From NCBI RefSeq assembly GCF_032452875.1, contig NC_083885.1, forward strand, positions 31,351,925 through 31,415,924: a stretch of DNA of 64,000 bases. Reading direction: 5' to 3'. Below the pieces are notes generated by a model, which worked only from the letters and a program-made list of their open reading frames with translations, was not told the DNA's origin and made no database searches. Every line of letters starts with the position of its first letter. Positions within the stretch are counted from its first letter, which is position 1. Below, piece after piece: positions 35,342 through 45,505 of the stretch. The position numbers were made by a program, and so were the translations under genes. The DNA comes from Bos javanicus. Lineage: Eukaryota; Chordata; Mammalia; Artiodactyla; Bovidae.

Positions 35342-36150
35342 TGAGAAATACGAATAACTTCAGATATGCAGATGACACCACCCTTATGACAGAAAGTGAA
35401 GAGGAGCTAGAGAGCCTCTTAATGAAGGTGTAAGAGGAGAGTGAAAAAGCTGGCTTAAAACTCAACATTCAAAAAACGAAGACCATGGCATCCAGTCCCA
35501 CTATTTCATGGCAAATAGATGGGGAAACAATGGAAACAGTGATAGGCTTTATTTTCTTGGGCTCCAAAATCACTGCAGATGGTGACTGCAGCCACAAAAT
35601 GAAAAGACACTTGCTCCTTGGAAGAAAAGCAATGAAAAACCTAGACAGCATATTAGAAAGCAGAGATATTACTTTGCCAACAAAGGTCCATCTAGTCAAG
35701 GCTATGGTTTTTCCAGTAGTCATGTATGGATGTGAGAGTTGGACTATAAAGAAAGCTGCGTGCTGAAGAATTGATGCTTTTGAACTGTGGTGTTGGAGAA
35801 GACTCTTGAGAGTCACTTGGACTGCAAGGAGATCAAATCAGTCCATCCTAAAGGAAATCAGTCCTAAATATTCATTGGAAGAACTGATGCTGAAGTTGAA
35901 ACTCCAATACTTTGGTCACCTGATGCTGAGAGCTGACCCATTAGAAAAGACCCTGATGCTGGGAAAGATCGAAGGCAAGAGGAGAAGGAGACTGACAGAG
36001 GATGAGATGGTTGGAGATCGTCACTGACTCAATACACCTGAGTTTGAGCAAGCCCCAGGAGATGATGAAGGACAGGGAAGCCTGGTGTGATACAGTCCAT
36101 GGGGTCAGAAAGAGTCAGACATTATTGAGCAACTGAACAACAACAACAAA
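35342..36150 (+). mobile_element. BovB LINE, 0.8 kb 3' part
   Basis: Starts at GAGAAATACGAATAACTTCAG just before the YADD region (GATATGCAGATGACACC, ~35360) and ends GAGCAACTGAACAACAACAA. Separate from the copy ending at 35282, because both carry their own complete 3' region. Positions 35485-35766 and 35806-36027 are open pieces of the C-terminal domain, separated by a TGA. Confidence 0.94.
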
Positions 36151-36270
36151 ATCAGGAACAAGATAAAAATGTTATCCATTCTATTCAACATTGATCTAGA
36201 GTTTCTACTCAGTGCAGTAAATAAAATAAAAAAGATTGAGAATGGAAAGTATTAATATTAATAAGAATTT

Positions 36271-36689
36271 CGGAGAAGGCAATGGCAACCCACTCCAGTA
36301 CTCTTGCCTAGGAAATCCCATGGAGGGAGGAGCCTGGTAGGCTACAGTCCATGGGGTCGAAAAGAGTTGGACACGACTGAGCAACTTCACTTTCACTTTT
36401 CACTTTCATGCAATGCAGAAGGAAATGGCAACCCACTCCAGTACTCTTGCCTAGGAAATCCCATGGATGGAGGAGCCTGGTAGGCTTCAGTCCATGGGGT
36501 CGCTAAGAGTTGAACACGACTGAGCGAGTTCACTTTCACTTTTCACTTTGATGCATTGGAGAAGGAAATGGCAACCCACTCCAGTGTTCTTGCCTGGAGA
36601 ATCCCAGGGACGGGGAGCCTGGTGGGCTGCCGCCTATGGGGTCGCACAGAGTCAGACACAACTGACGTGACTTAGCAACAATAGCAACA
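36271..36689 (+). mobile_element. Trimeric Bov-A SINE with exact TSD
   Basis: Three Bov-A monomers head to tail (about 36271-36414, 36415-36555 and 36556-36689), joined by two CACTTTTCACTTT(C/G)ATGC linkers, with an AACAATAGCAACAA tail. The standard Bov-A2 is a dimer. The exact 11-nt TSD AATAAGAATTT at 36260-36270 and 36690-36700 encloses all three units, so the trimer moved as one RNA. Monomers one and two are alike and resemble the usual first unit. Monomer three is the usual second unit. Confidence 0.95.
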
Positions 36690-36706
36690 AATAAGAATTT
36701 AAACTC

Positions 36707-37030
36707 CTGAGCTTCCCCGGTGGCTCAGTGGTAAGGAATCCACCTGCCAGTGCAGGAGACATGGGCTTGATCCCTGGTCTGGGAAGATCCCACATGCTGT
36801 GGAGCTACTAAGCTTTTGTACCACAACTATTGAACCTGTGCTCTGGAGCCCGGGAACTGCAACAACTAAGCTTGTGTGCCCTAGAGCCCATGCTCTGCAA
36901 CAAGAGATGCCACCACAATGAGAAGCCTGCATGCTGCAAGTAGAGAGTAGCCCCTGCTCCCTGTAACTAGAGAAAGCCTCACAGCAACGAAGACCCAGCA
37001 CAGCATAAATACATACAATTAATTTAAAGA
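36707..37030 (+). mobile_element. CHR-type tRNA-derived SINE
   Basis: The head GAGCTTCCCCGGTGGCTCAG resembles Bov-tA, but after GGGAAGATCCCACATGC the body is the CHR type (TGGAGCTACTAAGCTT, GTGCCCTAGAGCCCATGCTC, AGAAGCCTGCATGCTGC, AACTAGAGAAAGCC). The repeats AAGAATTTAAACTC (36693-36706) and AAGAATTAAAACTC (37031-37044) differ at one base and form the TSD. The only CHR copy I see here. Confidence 0.9.
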
Positions 37031-37044
37031 AAGAATTAAAACTC

Positions 37045-37188
37045 TCTATGATGACATAGGAGAGTGGGATGGGAGACAGGAGGGAGACTCAAGAGGGAGG
37101 GAATAACTACCATTTGCACTGTTGTTCAGCAGAAACCAACAAAACATTGTAAAGCAATTTTCCACCAATTAAAAAATAAAAAGAAAAC
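37045..37188 (+). mobile_element. Ruminant L1, 3' tip
   Basis: Only ~140 nt of the L1 3' end: GAGAGTGGGATGGGAGACAG, AGCAGAAACCAACAAAACAT, TTGTAAAGCAATTTTCCACC and an A-rich tail. The exact TSD AGAATTAAAACT at 37032-37043 and 37189-37200 overlaps the CHR element's right TSD. Confidence 0.9.
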
Positions 37189-37200
37189 AGAATTAAAACT

Positions 37201-37553
37201 GTCAGTATTCACTGACAACCTGATTGTCTATGTGAAAAAACTAATGAAATCTACAATATGTAAGTAGGAAAAATAAGTGAGTTTAGGTAGTTTATAGGAT
37301 ATAAGCAATTATTAAAATATAAAAAATATAAGAGAAATTGAAGAAAGGCTAAATTTACAGAAATATACCATGATTTTAAAAAAATAGGATATACCTCTAG
37401 GACTTTGGTCTTACATGTGATGAAAAGCATGGCTCTTAAAACAAGAAATTGGGAATTTGGGCAGCTTATCTTCAAAACACTATTAGGAAAATAAGAAGAC
37501 AACAGACTGGGAGAATAACTAAGGAAAGCCCATATCTGATAAAGGAACTGGAT
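37201..37553. other. Non-coding A-rich DNA
   Basis: Possibly older L1 remnant by composition (GACAACCTGATTGTCTATG, AAAACACTATTAGGAAA), but not assignable. Confidence 0.3.
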
Positions 37554-37566
37554 GCAAAATATGTGA

Positions 37567-37771
37567 AAAAGTGTTAGTCACTCAGTTGTGTCCAACTCTT
37601 TGTAACCCCATGGACTGTAGCCCTCCAGGTTCCTCTGTCCATGGAATTCTCCAGGCAAGAATACTGGAGTGGGTGGCGTTTCTCTTCTCGAGGGGATCTT
37701 CCCAACCCAGGGATCAAACCTAAGTCTCCTGCATTGTGGGCAGATTCTTTACCATCTAAACCACGAGGAAA
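37567..37771 (-). mobile_element. Bov-tA SINE
   Basis: Reversed copy from GTGTTAGTCACTCAGTTGTG to ACCATCTAAACCACGAGGAA. The flanks GCAAAATATGTG and GCAAAAATATGT suggest an imperfect TSD. Confidence 0.93.
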
Positions 37772-37982
37772 GCAAAAATATGTAAAACTCAAACTCATCA
37801 ACATGAAAACAATAAAATGGCAAGTATTTGAAAAGAGGCTTCTCCAAATAAGATACACAAATGTCAAATAAACACATAAAATTATGTTCCTTAATCATTA
37901 TAGCAATGCATATTTAAGCCACAATGAAATACAACTGCACACAGAGTAGAATGACTAAAATTGGAGAGATTAGCTATACCAA

Positions 37983-38267
37983 TGGAAAAGGCAATGGCAC
38001 CCCACTCCAGTACTCTTGCCTGGAAAATCCCATGGACGGAGGAGCCTGGTGGGCTGCAGTCCATGGGGTCGCTAAGAGTCAGACATGACTGAACGACTTC
38101 ACTTTCACTTTTCACTTTCATGCATTGGAGAAGGAAATGGCAACCCACTCCAGTATTCTTGCCTGGAGAATCCCAGGGACGGGGGAGCCTGGTGGGCTGC
38201 GGTCTATGGGATCGCACAGAGTCAGACATGACTGAAGCGACTTAGCAGCAGCAGCAGCAGCAGCAGC
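37983..38267 (+). mobile_element. Bov-A2 SINE with exact TSD and (AGC)n tail
   Basis: Standard dimer with linker. The tail is a run of nine AGC triplets reaching into the TSD. The exact 11-nt TSD AGCTATACCAA is at 37972-37982 and 38268-38278. Confidence 0.97.
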
Positions 38268-38278
38268 AGCTATACCAA

Positions 38279-38684
38279 ATGCTACATAGGATATTGAGCA
38301 ACTGGAGCCTTCAAACACTACCAGTGGGCAGGACAAACAACAGAACCAACTTAGAAAACTTTTTAGCTGTTCTCAAAAAACTGTACGTACACAACCATAA
38401 GATTTAGCCTCTCCACTTATTCTGTTATTGGCTCAGTGAAACAATGGCATGTTTTCATATGAAGACTTGAATACAAAATCACCCACTGAATGATTCAACT
38501 TGCACAGAATATTACAAAACGCAAACTGATCTGAGGACGTAAATCAATTCAGTGATTGGTTGGAAAAGGAAGAAAGGAAAGAGGAGAATACCAAGTGGAA
38601 ACTTCTGAAGGTGATGGGTACATTTACTGATTTGTGTGATGCTTTTACAAATGTATTTTTATGTTAAAATACCTAGTATGTATG
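38279..38684. other. Probable old L1 remnant, unassigned
   Basis: Contains weak resemblance to old L1 ORF2 3' text (AACTTGCACAGAATATTACA, AAAACGCAAACTGATCTG). No frame survives and the assignment is tentative. Confidence 0.3.
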
Positions 38685-38900
38685 GGGTTTCCCTGGTGGC
38701 TCAGACAGTAGAGAATCTGCCTGCAATACAGGAGACTTGGGTTCAATCCTTGGGTTGGGAAGATCCCCTGGAGAAGGAAATGGCAATTCACTCTAGTATT
38801 GCCTAGAGAATCCCATGGGCAGAGGAGCCTGGTGGGTTACAGTCCATGGGGTCACAATTAGTCAGACACAAATGAGCGATTAAGCACAGAACACAACAGC
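38685..38900 (+). mobile_element. Bov-tA SINE
   Basis: Head GGGGTTTCCCTGGTGGCTCA, B-box-like GGTTCAATCCTTGG, body with a small deletion (CTCTAGTATTGCCTAGAG), tail AGCACAGCACA. Confidence 0.95.
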
Positions 38901-39127
38901 ACAGCACATGTTAAGAAGACAAAGGCTGAAGCATGGATTCCACCCAGAAAAGCAAATTCAGTAGCACATGTAAGGAATTACAGTGGTTCACATCAACATG
39001 GAAACGCTGAGGGTAGAGCATAGTGGTACTATTCTAGATGTTTGTTAGAAGAGCCAGTATGATTCTCTAATAGAGTGGATATCAGGTATGAAAGAGAGAA
39101 AGGACTCCAAAATAACTTGAGCATTAA

Positions 39128-39180
39128 CTATATATATATATATATGTGTGTGTGTATGTATATTAAATACATATGTGTAT
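39128..39180. repeat. (TA)n-(TG)n microsatellite
   Basis: TATATATATATATA passing into TGTGTGTGTATG and then AT-rich sequence. Confidence 0.85.
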
Positions 39181-39189
39181 AATATTATA

Positions 39190-39267
39190 TGGGCTTCTCT
39201 CGTGGTTCAGATGGTAAAGAATCTGCAAAGCAGGAGACCCAGGCCTAATCACCGTGTTGGGGAGATC
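39190..39267 (+). mobile_element. Bov-tA SINE head only (3'-truncated)
   Basis: GGGCTTCTCTCGTGGTTCAG to GTGTTGGGGAGATC is the tRNA-derived head. The Bov-A body is entirely missing and the sequence breaks into TA-rich repeats. Confidence 0.88.
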
Positions 39268-39362
39268 TATATACATATGTTATAAATATTAGAGAGATGA
39301 ATTTGTGTATAATATTATACTTATAATATATATATTATATATATAATATATATATATATATA
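39268..39362. repeat. Interrupted (TA)n tract
   Basis: Several TA/TAT blocks with self-complementary stretches, directly after the truncated SINE head. Confidence 0.8.
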
Positions 39363-39554
39363 GGGCAACTGAATAAGAAAGGTTTTGTTTTGGGGGCTCA
39401 CCAGCAGTTCAGCTTTTGAGAGGTTAATTTTACATGTCACTTAGATACTAAACTGGGATGTTTAGAGGACAGTGGCTGTACATGTTTGAAGTTCAGGAGT
39501 GAGGACTTGATGACAGATATAAAATTGGCAGTTGGCATAGAAAGACAGAATAGT

Positions 39555-39815
39555 GATAATAGTAGTCATAATAGCTACTGCATGTATTGAGTGTTTACTA
39601 GATCCAGGATAAGTGTTTTAAGCCCATTTCAACCAATCTTCTCAAGGCCTGTGATGCCAGTACACTGATTTTGGCCTACATCTTACAGATGAGTAAACTG
39701 AGCCTGAAAGCTGTTAAATTGTCCAGAGTGGTGAGTGGAAGAGAAGGAGCACATGATGCATTTCTCTGAAATCAAATTCATAACCCTTAGACTGTTCTCC
39801 TACCTACTGTCAATC
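39555..39815 (-). mobile_element. MIR SINE
   Basis: Reversed MIR: TATTGAGTGTTTACTAGATCC, CATCTTACAGATGAGTAAAC and TGAGCCTGAAAGCTGTTAAA in correct order. Nearly full length and diverged. Confidence 0.85.
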
Positions 39816-40929
39816 ATGCCTTTCCAGCACTAGATTGGGATGATGGATAGATGCATGGATGGACAAAGTCATTTGTATTAAGTCCAAACAAAATAACTAT
39901 TAGCAAAAAGCACCAATGCCCTAAGAAAGCAAGGGAAGGAGCAATCAGTTCTGAAGGAGAAGATCTGAAAAGTCACCATCAGAGTTAGGACGAGTGCTAC
40001 AAATAACAGGATGTTTCTGGGTATGAAGAGAGCATGGCAATGTGGGTGACAGCAGAGGAAGAGCAATGACTGGAGACATAAATGACCTGTCAGCATCAGA
40101 CAGAGATCAAGTGTGAGATGTGGCTGGGCTGTAGGGCCACAGACAGAAGTGGTGGGAGATGCATTTAAAGAGATCTGAGGGAAACCACTGCTGCAGTGCC
40201 TGGCGTGGAATGTGAACACACTTCTCTCAGATCTGCTATTGCCCGCTGCTGGAGATTAAGGAAGACTGTGTAGGTGCCACATCGTCATGCTTAGAGAATT
40301 CGATTAAGCAAAATCTGTGACCAAACACCTCTTTAAAACCCAGGGAAGTTCCCCGCAACCATCAATCACTGTCTGTTTATTTATAAAATTAAGAGAATCT
40401 GTCACATATAATATGTACCTTTTAAGATTTCTGGTCATACCTTACTGTAACTATAATTACAGGCTTCATTGAGAGGAAAATGAGATTTTCAAGATCTTAC
40501 ATCTGCTTATTTAGCATAATACTGTACTCTGAGCTAATTCTTTCTTTGTAATGTGACAGATTTTTGCTACATTATAGTATTAATATATGTTAAAATATTT
40601 TAGTATATGTTAAATTAATATATTGAATATTTTAGTAACTGAAATGACCTAAAATTTATTTTTCCCATTTTTAAGATGACAGCACTGAGAGCCAAGTAAA
40701 CTATGAGATTATTAATTTGTGGAAATCAGGGTCATTTTAAAATAGTAATTCTTCACTACTCAAATTTTCTCTGACCTGGATCTAACAAAACTGAACTGCA
40801 GACTTTTTGCTGTGATTGAAGCATTATGGAAACTACTTAACCAGGTTCACAATGTATATGGATTGCTTACACATTTTCTGTAGTCTGAAATGGTTGATAA
40901 ATAAGAAAAAATTAAATAAATTAAACTGG
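39816..40929. other. Single-copy DNA, nothing recognised
   Basis: The 113-codon minus-strand open frame at 39878-40219 is cysteine- and leucine-rich and has no recognisable domain. No splice or promoter evidence supports it. Confidence 0.4.
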
Positions 40930-41170
40930 CTGGTTATTTACTATGCTGGGCACATTGCCTTAGATATATACTAGGTTTTTTCTTATGTTTATATAATTAC
41001 AGATATTGTGTCCTTGAATTATTTCAATGACCTTATGATATAGGTATTCTTAAGTAGTCTTATTTTATGCAGGAAGAATCTCAGACTGATTTAAAAAAAA
41101 AAAAAACAGCATTCATGGTCATACAGGAACTCATGGACAAAATGTTTCAGAGCCTGGACTTCTGGTTGGT
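40930..41170 (-). mobile_element. MIR SINE, diverged
   Basis: Reversed MIR with CAATGACCTTATGATATAGG, a TTTTATGCAGGAAGAATCTC counterpart of the core, GGTCATACAGGAACTCATGG and AGAGCCTGGACTTCTGG. An A run interrupts it at 41092-41106. Confidence 0.7.
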
Positions 41171-42157
41171 TTGTCTAATGGCTGAAGCTTTTGCTCTGAA
41201 ATGCTGCTTCAGGTGGCAGTCTTCATAACCCAGCTCAAAGGTAACCACACTGTATAACTTCCTCCTTTTCTAACCTCATGAATTAAAATGCCTCTTTCTT
41301 TTTTTGTTGGAAGAATAGCTGAGAAAATAAGGGCTAAGAGTAATATCTGCTTAAATATTACTTAAATATTTGCATGCTTTTTTTTTTATGATTCTCATAG
41401 GTTGAGAGCTTCATGACTTGGTATATGGGGATATTGCAAACAGCCTTCATCTCTACCTGGATTCTGTATTCTCTTTAGTCAAATTCAGTTCTCATGAATT
41501 TCACTTTTGTGGTCACTACAATGTAAATTTTCTGTGGTGTTTTTTTATTTTTTCTTTTGTTTCATAAAACAGTTTACATGAGTATATATTATATATACAA
41601 AAGATTTACCAACCCAACTTATTTTATTTCATTGCTACCATTCAATCATGACATTCTGACTTTTCCTTTTGATAATAATTTCTTGATAAGTGATTCTTCC
41701 ACTTATCAAATGATTCTTGATAAGTGATGTAAGTGATTCTTCCACTTATTAATTGGAATTGCACAATGGTTTAAAATTCAAATAAAGAAAAATGGTACAC
41801 CTAACTCTTACTCCCAAAGGCATGCATAAACTTGTCACCATATTTTTCATAATGGAATTTGTGAGACCTGGTTATTAGGGGGAAAATACATAAAATATGA
41901 TGAAATAAAAATTTTAAAATTATTAATGTGTAATTGCTAAACTGATTAATCAAAGTAATGATTTAAGGATATTTGCATTTTACTATGTGCAGCCCACAGT
42001 AAAACTCAGAACTGATAGGAATATTCCTGAAATTTAGTTATACACAAAGTATAAATTCACCAGAGGCCGATGTAAAGATTTTTATTATCTTCACATCTGA
42101 GGGGTTAGGTCATCTTTCTTTGGACACTTTGCTCGTATTACCTCCCCCATTTGGTAG
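41171..42157. other. Single-copy DNA upstream of second candidate exon
   Basis: Includes a local direct duplication of ATTCTTGATAAGTGAT / ATTCTTCCACTTAT wording at 41690-41755. No other feature is supported. Confidence 0.4.
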
Positions 42158-42246
42158 AAGAAGTGGAGAAACTGGTTTCCCTGACTCATCCGACTGCTAC
42201 ACTAACAATACAGACCTTGGAGTGGCTGGTCTGCCACCTTCGCAAG
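42158..42246 (+). CDS. Second candidate exon, possibly terminal; gene not recognised
   Basis: Bounded by a possible acceptor (TTTGGTAG at 42157, after a C/T-rich stretch) and a moderate donor (CGCAAG followed by GTGAAC). One frame is open: a single leading base, then codons spelling RSGETGFPDSSDC and TNNTDLGVAGLPPSQ. The same frame is also open upstream to about 42077. If the donor is not used, it continues 11 codons to TAA at 42279-42281, so this could be a last coding exon. The leading single base completes the two-base overhang of the exon candidate at 25939-26035. The stretch is less AT-rich than its surroundings and overlaps no recognised repeat. The product cannot be named. Confidence 0.33.
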
Positions 42247-42281
42247 GTGAACTAAAGGAATACAGAACTATTGAACGCTAA

Positions 42282-44499
42282 GGATGCAGAGAAAAGTGAG
42301 ATCAGACAATGCAGAAAGGAGAGCAGTTTTAAAAAATGAGAGTACGCAGGTGCAGAAAGAGCTTGTTGCTGCTGTTGTTCATATCTTTTACCTTCTCTTA
42401 AAAACATTTTATGGTTTTTGAAGAACCCTGCCACCAAGAAATAATTATTCTAAATATGTTATGCCACTGGAGGGCACTGTGGCATTGCATTTTGGTTAAA
42501 TGACCTTTTAAAACTCAACTGGGGAAGAATAATCTAGTTTTTCAAAACCCAGGATGCGCACACAAGGGTACTCTGGGATAATGTCTGTACATGTGGATGA
42601 GCATAGCTGTGTGGACATATGAATCAGTTAGTGTCCCACCGAGGCAGCTCCGGGACCAGAGATTGCTTTCCACATCCAGCCTTCACTGTATGCTTCAGAG
42701 ATTTCCTTTCCTGGATGCTCAAGCTGAACTATGATATTATGATTTTCCAATTGCAGTGATAATGGATCATTTTTGGCATTTCCCACTCATTACAATCTGT
42801 GCCAGTGTGATGGATTAATTTAGGGGCATTTTCTGTCCTTGGTATAATTACTGGGAAGGGAATGAGAATGGCTGCTGCATGGGGCAAATTACAGATTGGG
42901 TCCAGGACTTAGATGTGAAACAAAGAAGGGCAGAGGGAGGGAGAGGGAGAGAAGGAGTGAGAGAGAGTGTGTGTTCATAAGGCTTAGCTGAGCAAAGGCA
43001 GAAGTCTCAGCTTGCTGCCTGAGATCAGAACCAGTGGCAGGTCACAATGGAATGCAGTGCTAATATTGGAAAGTGTTTCAATATATGCTAATAGAGCTGG
43101 ATCCTCTCATGCAGTAATTTTCCTTTTTATTAAAAATCATCTGCAATAAAAATCATGGAGCCTTTTTATTTGCCAATTGCATTTTTTTTATATTTATAAT
43201 TCTTCTAAAAGAAATATCAGACCTGACAGGTAGTCCTGTTTCTAAAATACCTTCTATCAGTAAATGTTTCTGATGAAAATATATCAAGCATCTATACTGG
43301 ATTCAGCAAAGTTACAAGGATGGGAAATACAGAATGTCTCAGGAGAGCTACTCCTGGCCTTACTCAAGACATTCATTCCTTTAATAAGTTGAAATACTTT
43401 CTAAAGCAAATGAAGCAATAGCACGATATGAATTGGCTTCCTCTGATCTCAAGTTCTTCATCTCCTAAATTTATCTAAAAGCTATGAAATTCTGATTCTA
43501 CAATTTTTTTTTTTTCTAGAGTGAGGGAAGCTGGGATTCAAAGGCAGACTCCATCCTCACCCATTTGATTAATTAAAATTGTCAATAGCCTTGGAAAAGT
43601 CCCCTATGGCATAGGTGAGATCTAGCCTTAGTTTTTCACGAGTATATGGAGAGAAATTCAAAGTAATTTCATTACCAGGGAAAAGGAAAGACAAAGTAGA
43701 TAGTGTTATAGCATTAAAATATAAAAGAATGTAGGAAAGAATGGCTTATTTAAATATTAATAAATGACAGCAAATGTTTCCTACAGAGTCATATAAATGG
43801 GGAATAACGAAGGCTTTGATGGGTTTGTAGCGTGGCTGTGTATATCATAAAATTTGGAAGATGAGACATATACAGGCTTAGAAGATGATCTCAATATCTC
43901 AATGAATGGTGAGGGAGAAAATACAAAGGATGAAGCTGGACACATGGACTTACACTGAAACCTTTGGTAAATGGTGCTTCTGTTTCAAGTAAGAGGATTC
44001 TATAAATTACAAAGAATAAGAAAGAACAAATCTGTGATCAGTAAGAAGAGGTTAAGGAAATGGCAGCCAAAAAGAAAAACTGAGCTAGTTAAATGAAAAT
44101 CTAAAAGGAAATATGTGAAATTTTATAAATAAGTCAAACTGAATGGGAAATTTTAGAACAAGCTGAGAAACTGATTTAAAAAAGAACAACAACAACAAAA
44201 CATTCATTCTTCAGAAACCTCCTCAGCAGGTAGTAAGTGCCCCCTCTCAATGGCAGTGTGAATAGAGACAAGACAAACCTTTGAAGGAATGTTGCAAAGA
44301 GAATTTTAAAATCAGCTAATGGTTTAACTTATTTCTTTCTTTAGGTAACATCAGTCCTAATGCCATTAATATTTTCCATTCAGACATATTTACATGCAAA
44401 TATTAATGTCCACATGCAAATATTTCCATTAAACTTACATTTATATATTTCCATTTAGCCATATTTACATGTAAATATCAATGTTTCAGTCATAGTTTT
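42282..44499. other. Single-copy DNA, no repeats recognised
   Basis: About 2.2 kb almost free of identifiable repeats, which is unusual for this window. Contains a purine tract at 42926-42968 (AGGGAGGGAGAGGGAG) and an AATAAA at 43146. If 42158 is a terminal exon, part of this could be 3' UTR, but that is inference. Confidence 0.35.
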
Positions 44500-45060
44500 A
44501 GGCACTGTTGATACCAGGATAAAGAAAATCTTTAAAGAAAGATATATACATATTCACAGATAGATTAAATATACCAATAAGAAGTGTGACCAAGTTGATC
44601 ATAGGTTTAAGGCAGTTAAGTTCAAAATGTAGGGGAGTTTTTGAGGAGTTTGACAAGTAGTTCAAAATTTTATATGAAAAAGCATAAACATAGAAGTAGA
44701 GATTATTGTACAGTATTGACACAAGGATTGATACAGTGACCAAAGCCAGACAACAGATACTGTAGACACTTATTTAGGGGATATGTAAACTTAGCAAGTC
44801 AATAGATGTAGCACAGTGATCACTGGAGAAAGATGATCCCATGTAATAAAGTGTTGAGAGAACAGGCTATACATATTTAAAAATTAAACTAGACCACTAT
44901 GTCACAAACACACACAAACCCACACACACATACAACAATGGAATAAGAAATTAAACATAAATCCAAACTCCTAAAACCCTGAGAATAAAATATAGAAGAA
45001 TACTCATATTGTCTCTAGGAAGTAAAAGGATTACCTTAGTAATTCACATAACTCAATTTT
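44500..45060 (+). mobile_element. Ancient L1 ORF2 3' region, left part
   Basis: Weak forward L1 wording: ATTGATACAGTGACCAAAGC, AATGGAATAAGAAATTAAAC, CAAACTCCTAAAACCCTGAG and GAATACTCATATTGTC. Contains a CA-rich tract at 44905-44933. Heavily decayed. Confidence 0.5.
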
Positions 45061-45247
45061 GGCTCCTCTTTTTATGCTTTTTGTCCTCCCCCTGAGCCTG
45101 CTTTATGTAAACTGGGCTACCCAGAAGAACTGTTTGTTTCACCTGTGGTTCTCACTCTGGTCCTTGGACATTCCTTTTTTCTATTTTTGTGGGCTTTTTC
45201 CTTTCTTTGTCTTTTGGCCACCACTATTTTGGACTCCTTTTTCCTAG
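45061..45247. other. Pyrimidine-rich insert with incidental open frame
   Basis: T/C-rich DNA between two old L1 parts. The 62-codon plus-strand frame (45059-45247) is extremely hydrophobic and runs into the SINE start, so it looks like a by-product of base composition. Confidence 0.4.
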
Positions 45248-45505
45248 ATGGCACCCCACTCTTGCCTGGAAAATCCCATGGACGGAGGAGCCTGGTAGGC
45301 TGCAGTCCATGGGGTCACTAAGAGTCAGACACGACTGAGCAACTTCACTTGCACTTTTCACTTTCACGCATTGGAGAAGGAAATGGCAACCCACTCCAGT
45401 GTTCTTGCCTGGAGAATCCCAGGGACGGGGAGCCTGGTGGGCTGCCGTCTATGGGGTCGCACAGAGTCGGACACGACTGACGCGACTTAGCAGCAGCAGC
45501 AGCAG
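45248..45505 (+). mobile_element. Bov-A2 SINE
   Basis: Dimer with the first monomer slightly shortened at its 5' side (CACCCCACTCTTGCCTGG lacks the usual CCAGTACT) and an AGC-triplet tail. No clear TSD. Confidence 0.94.

Larger units (their letters stand above)
39050..39535 (-). mobile_element. Possible L2 upstream segment around a TA repeat
   Basis: 39420-39535 contains AACTGGGATGTTTAGAGGAC and GTTCAGGAGTGAGGACTTGA, which recall the reversed internal part of L2-type repeats. Interrupted by TA/TG tracts and a partial SINE. Tentative. Confidence 0.35.

Noticed and set aside
36271..36689. Regularly spaced repeats as a possible CRISPR-like array
   Set aside because: The units are Bov-A SINE monomers with linkers in a mammalian genome. 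There are no unique spacers.
38244..38270. (AGC)9 run as a coding or disease-type triplet expansion
   Set aside because: It is the usual 3' tail of a Bov-A2 SINE.
39878..40219. 113-codon minus-strand frame
   Set aside because: No recognisable motif, no related segment nearby, and no signal that it is an exon.
45059..45247. 62-codon hydrophobic frame resembling a small membrane protein
   Set aside because: It comes from T/C-rich DNA between old L1 parts and ends at a SINE boundary. Composition alone explains it.
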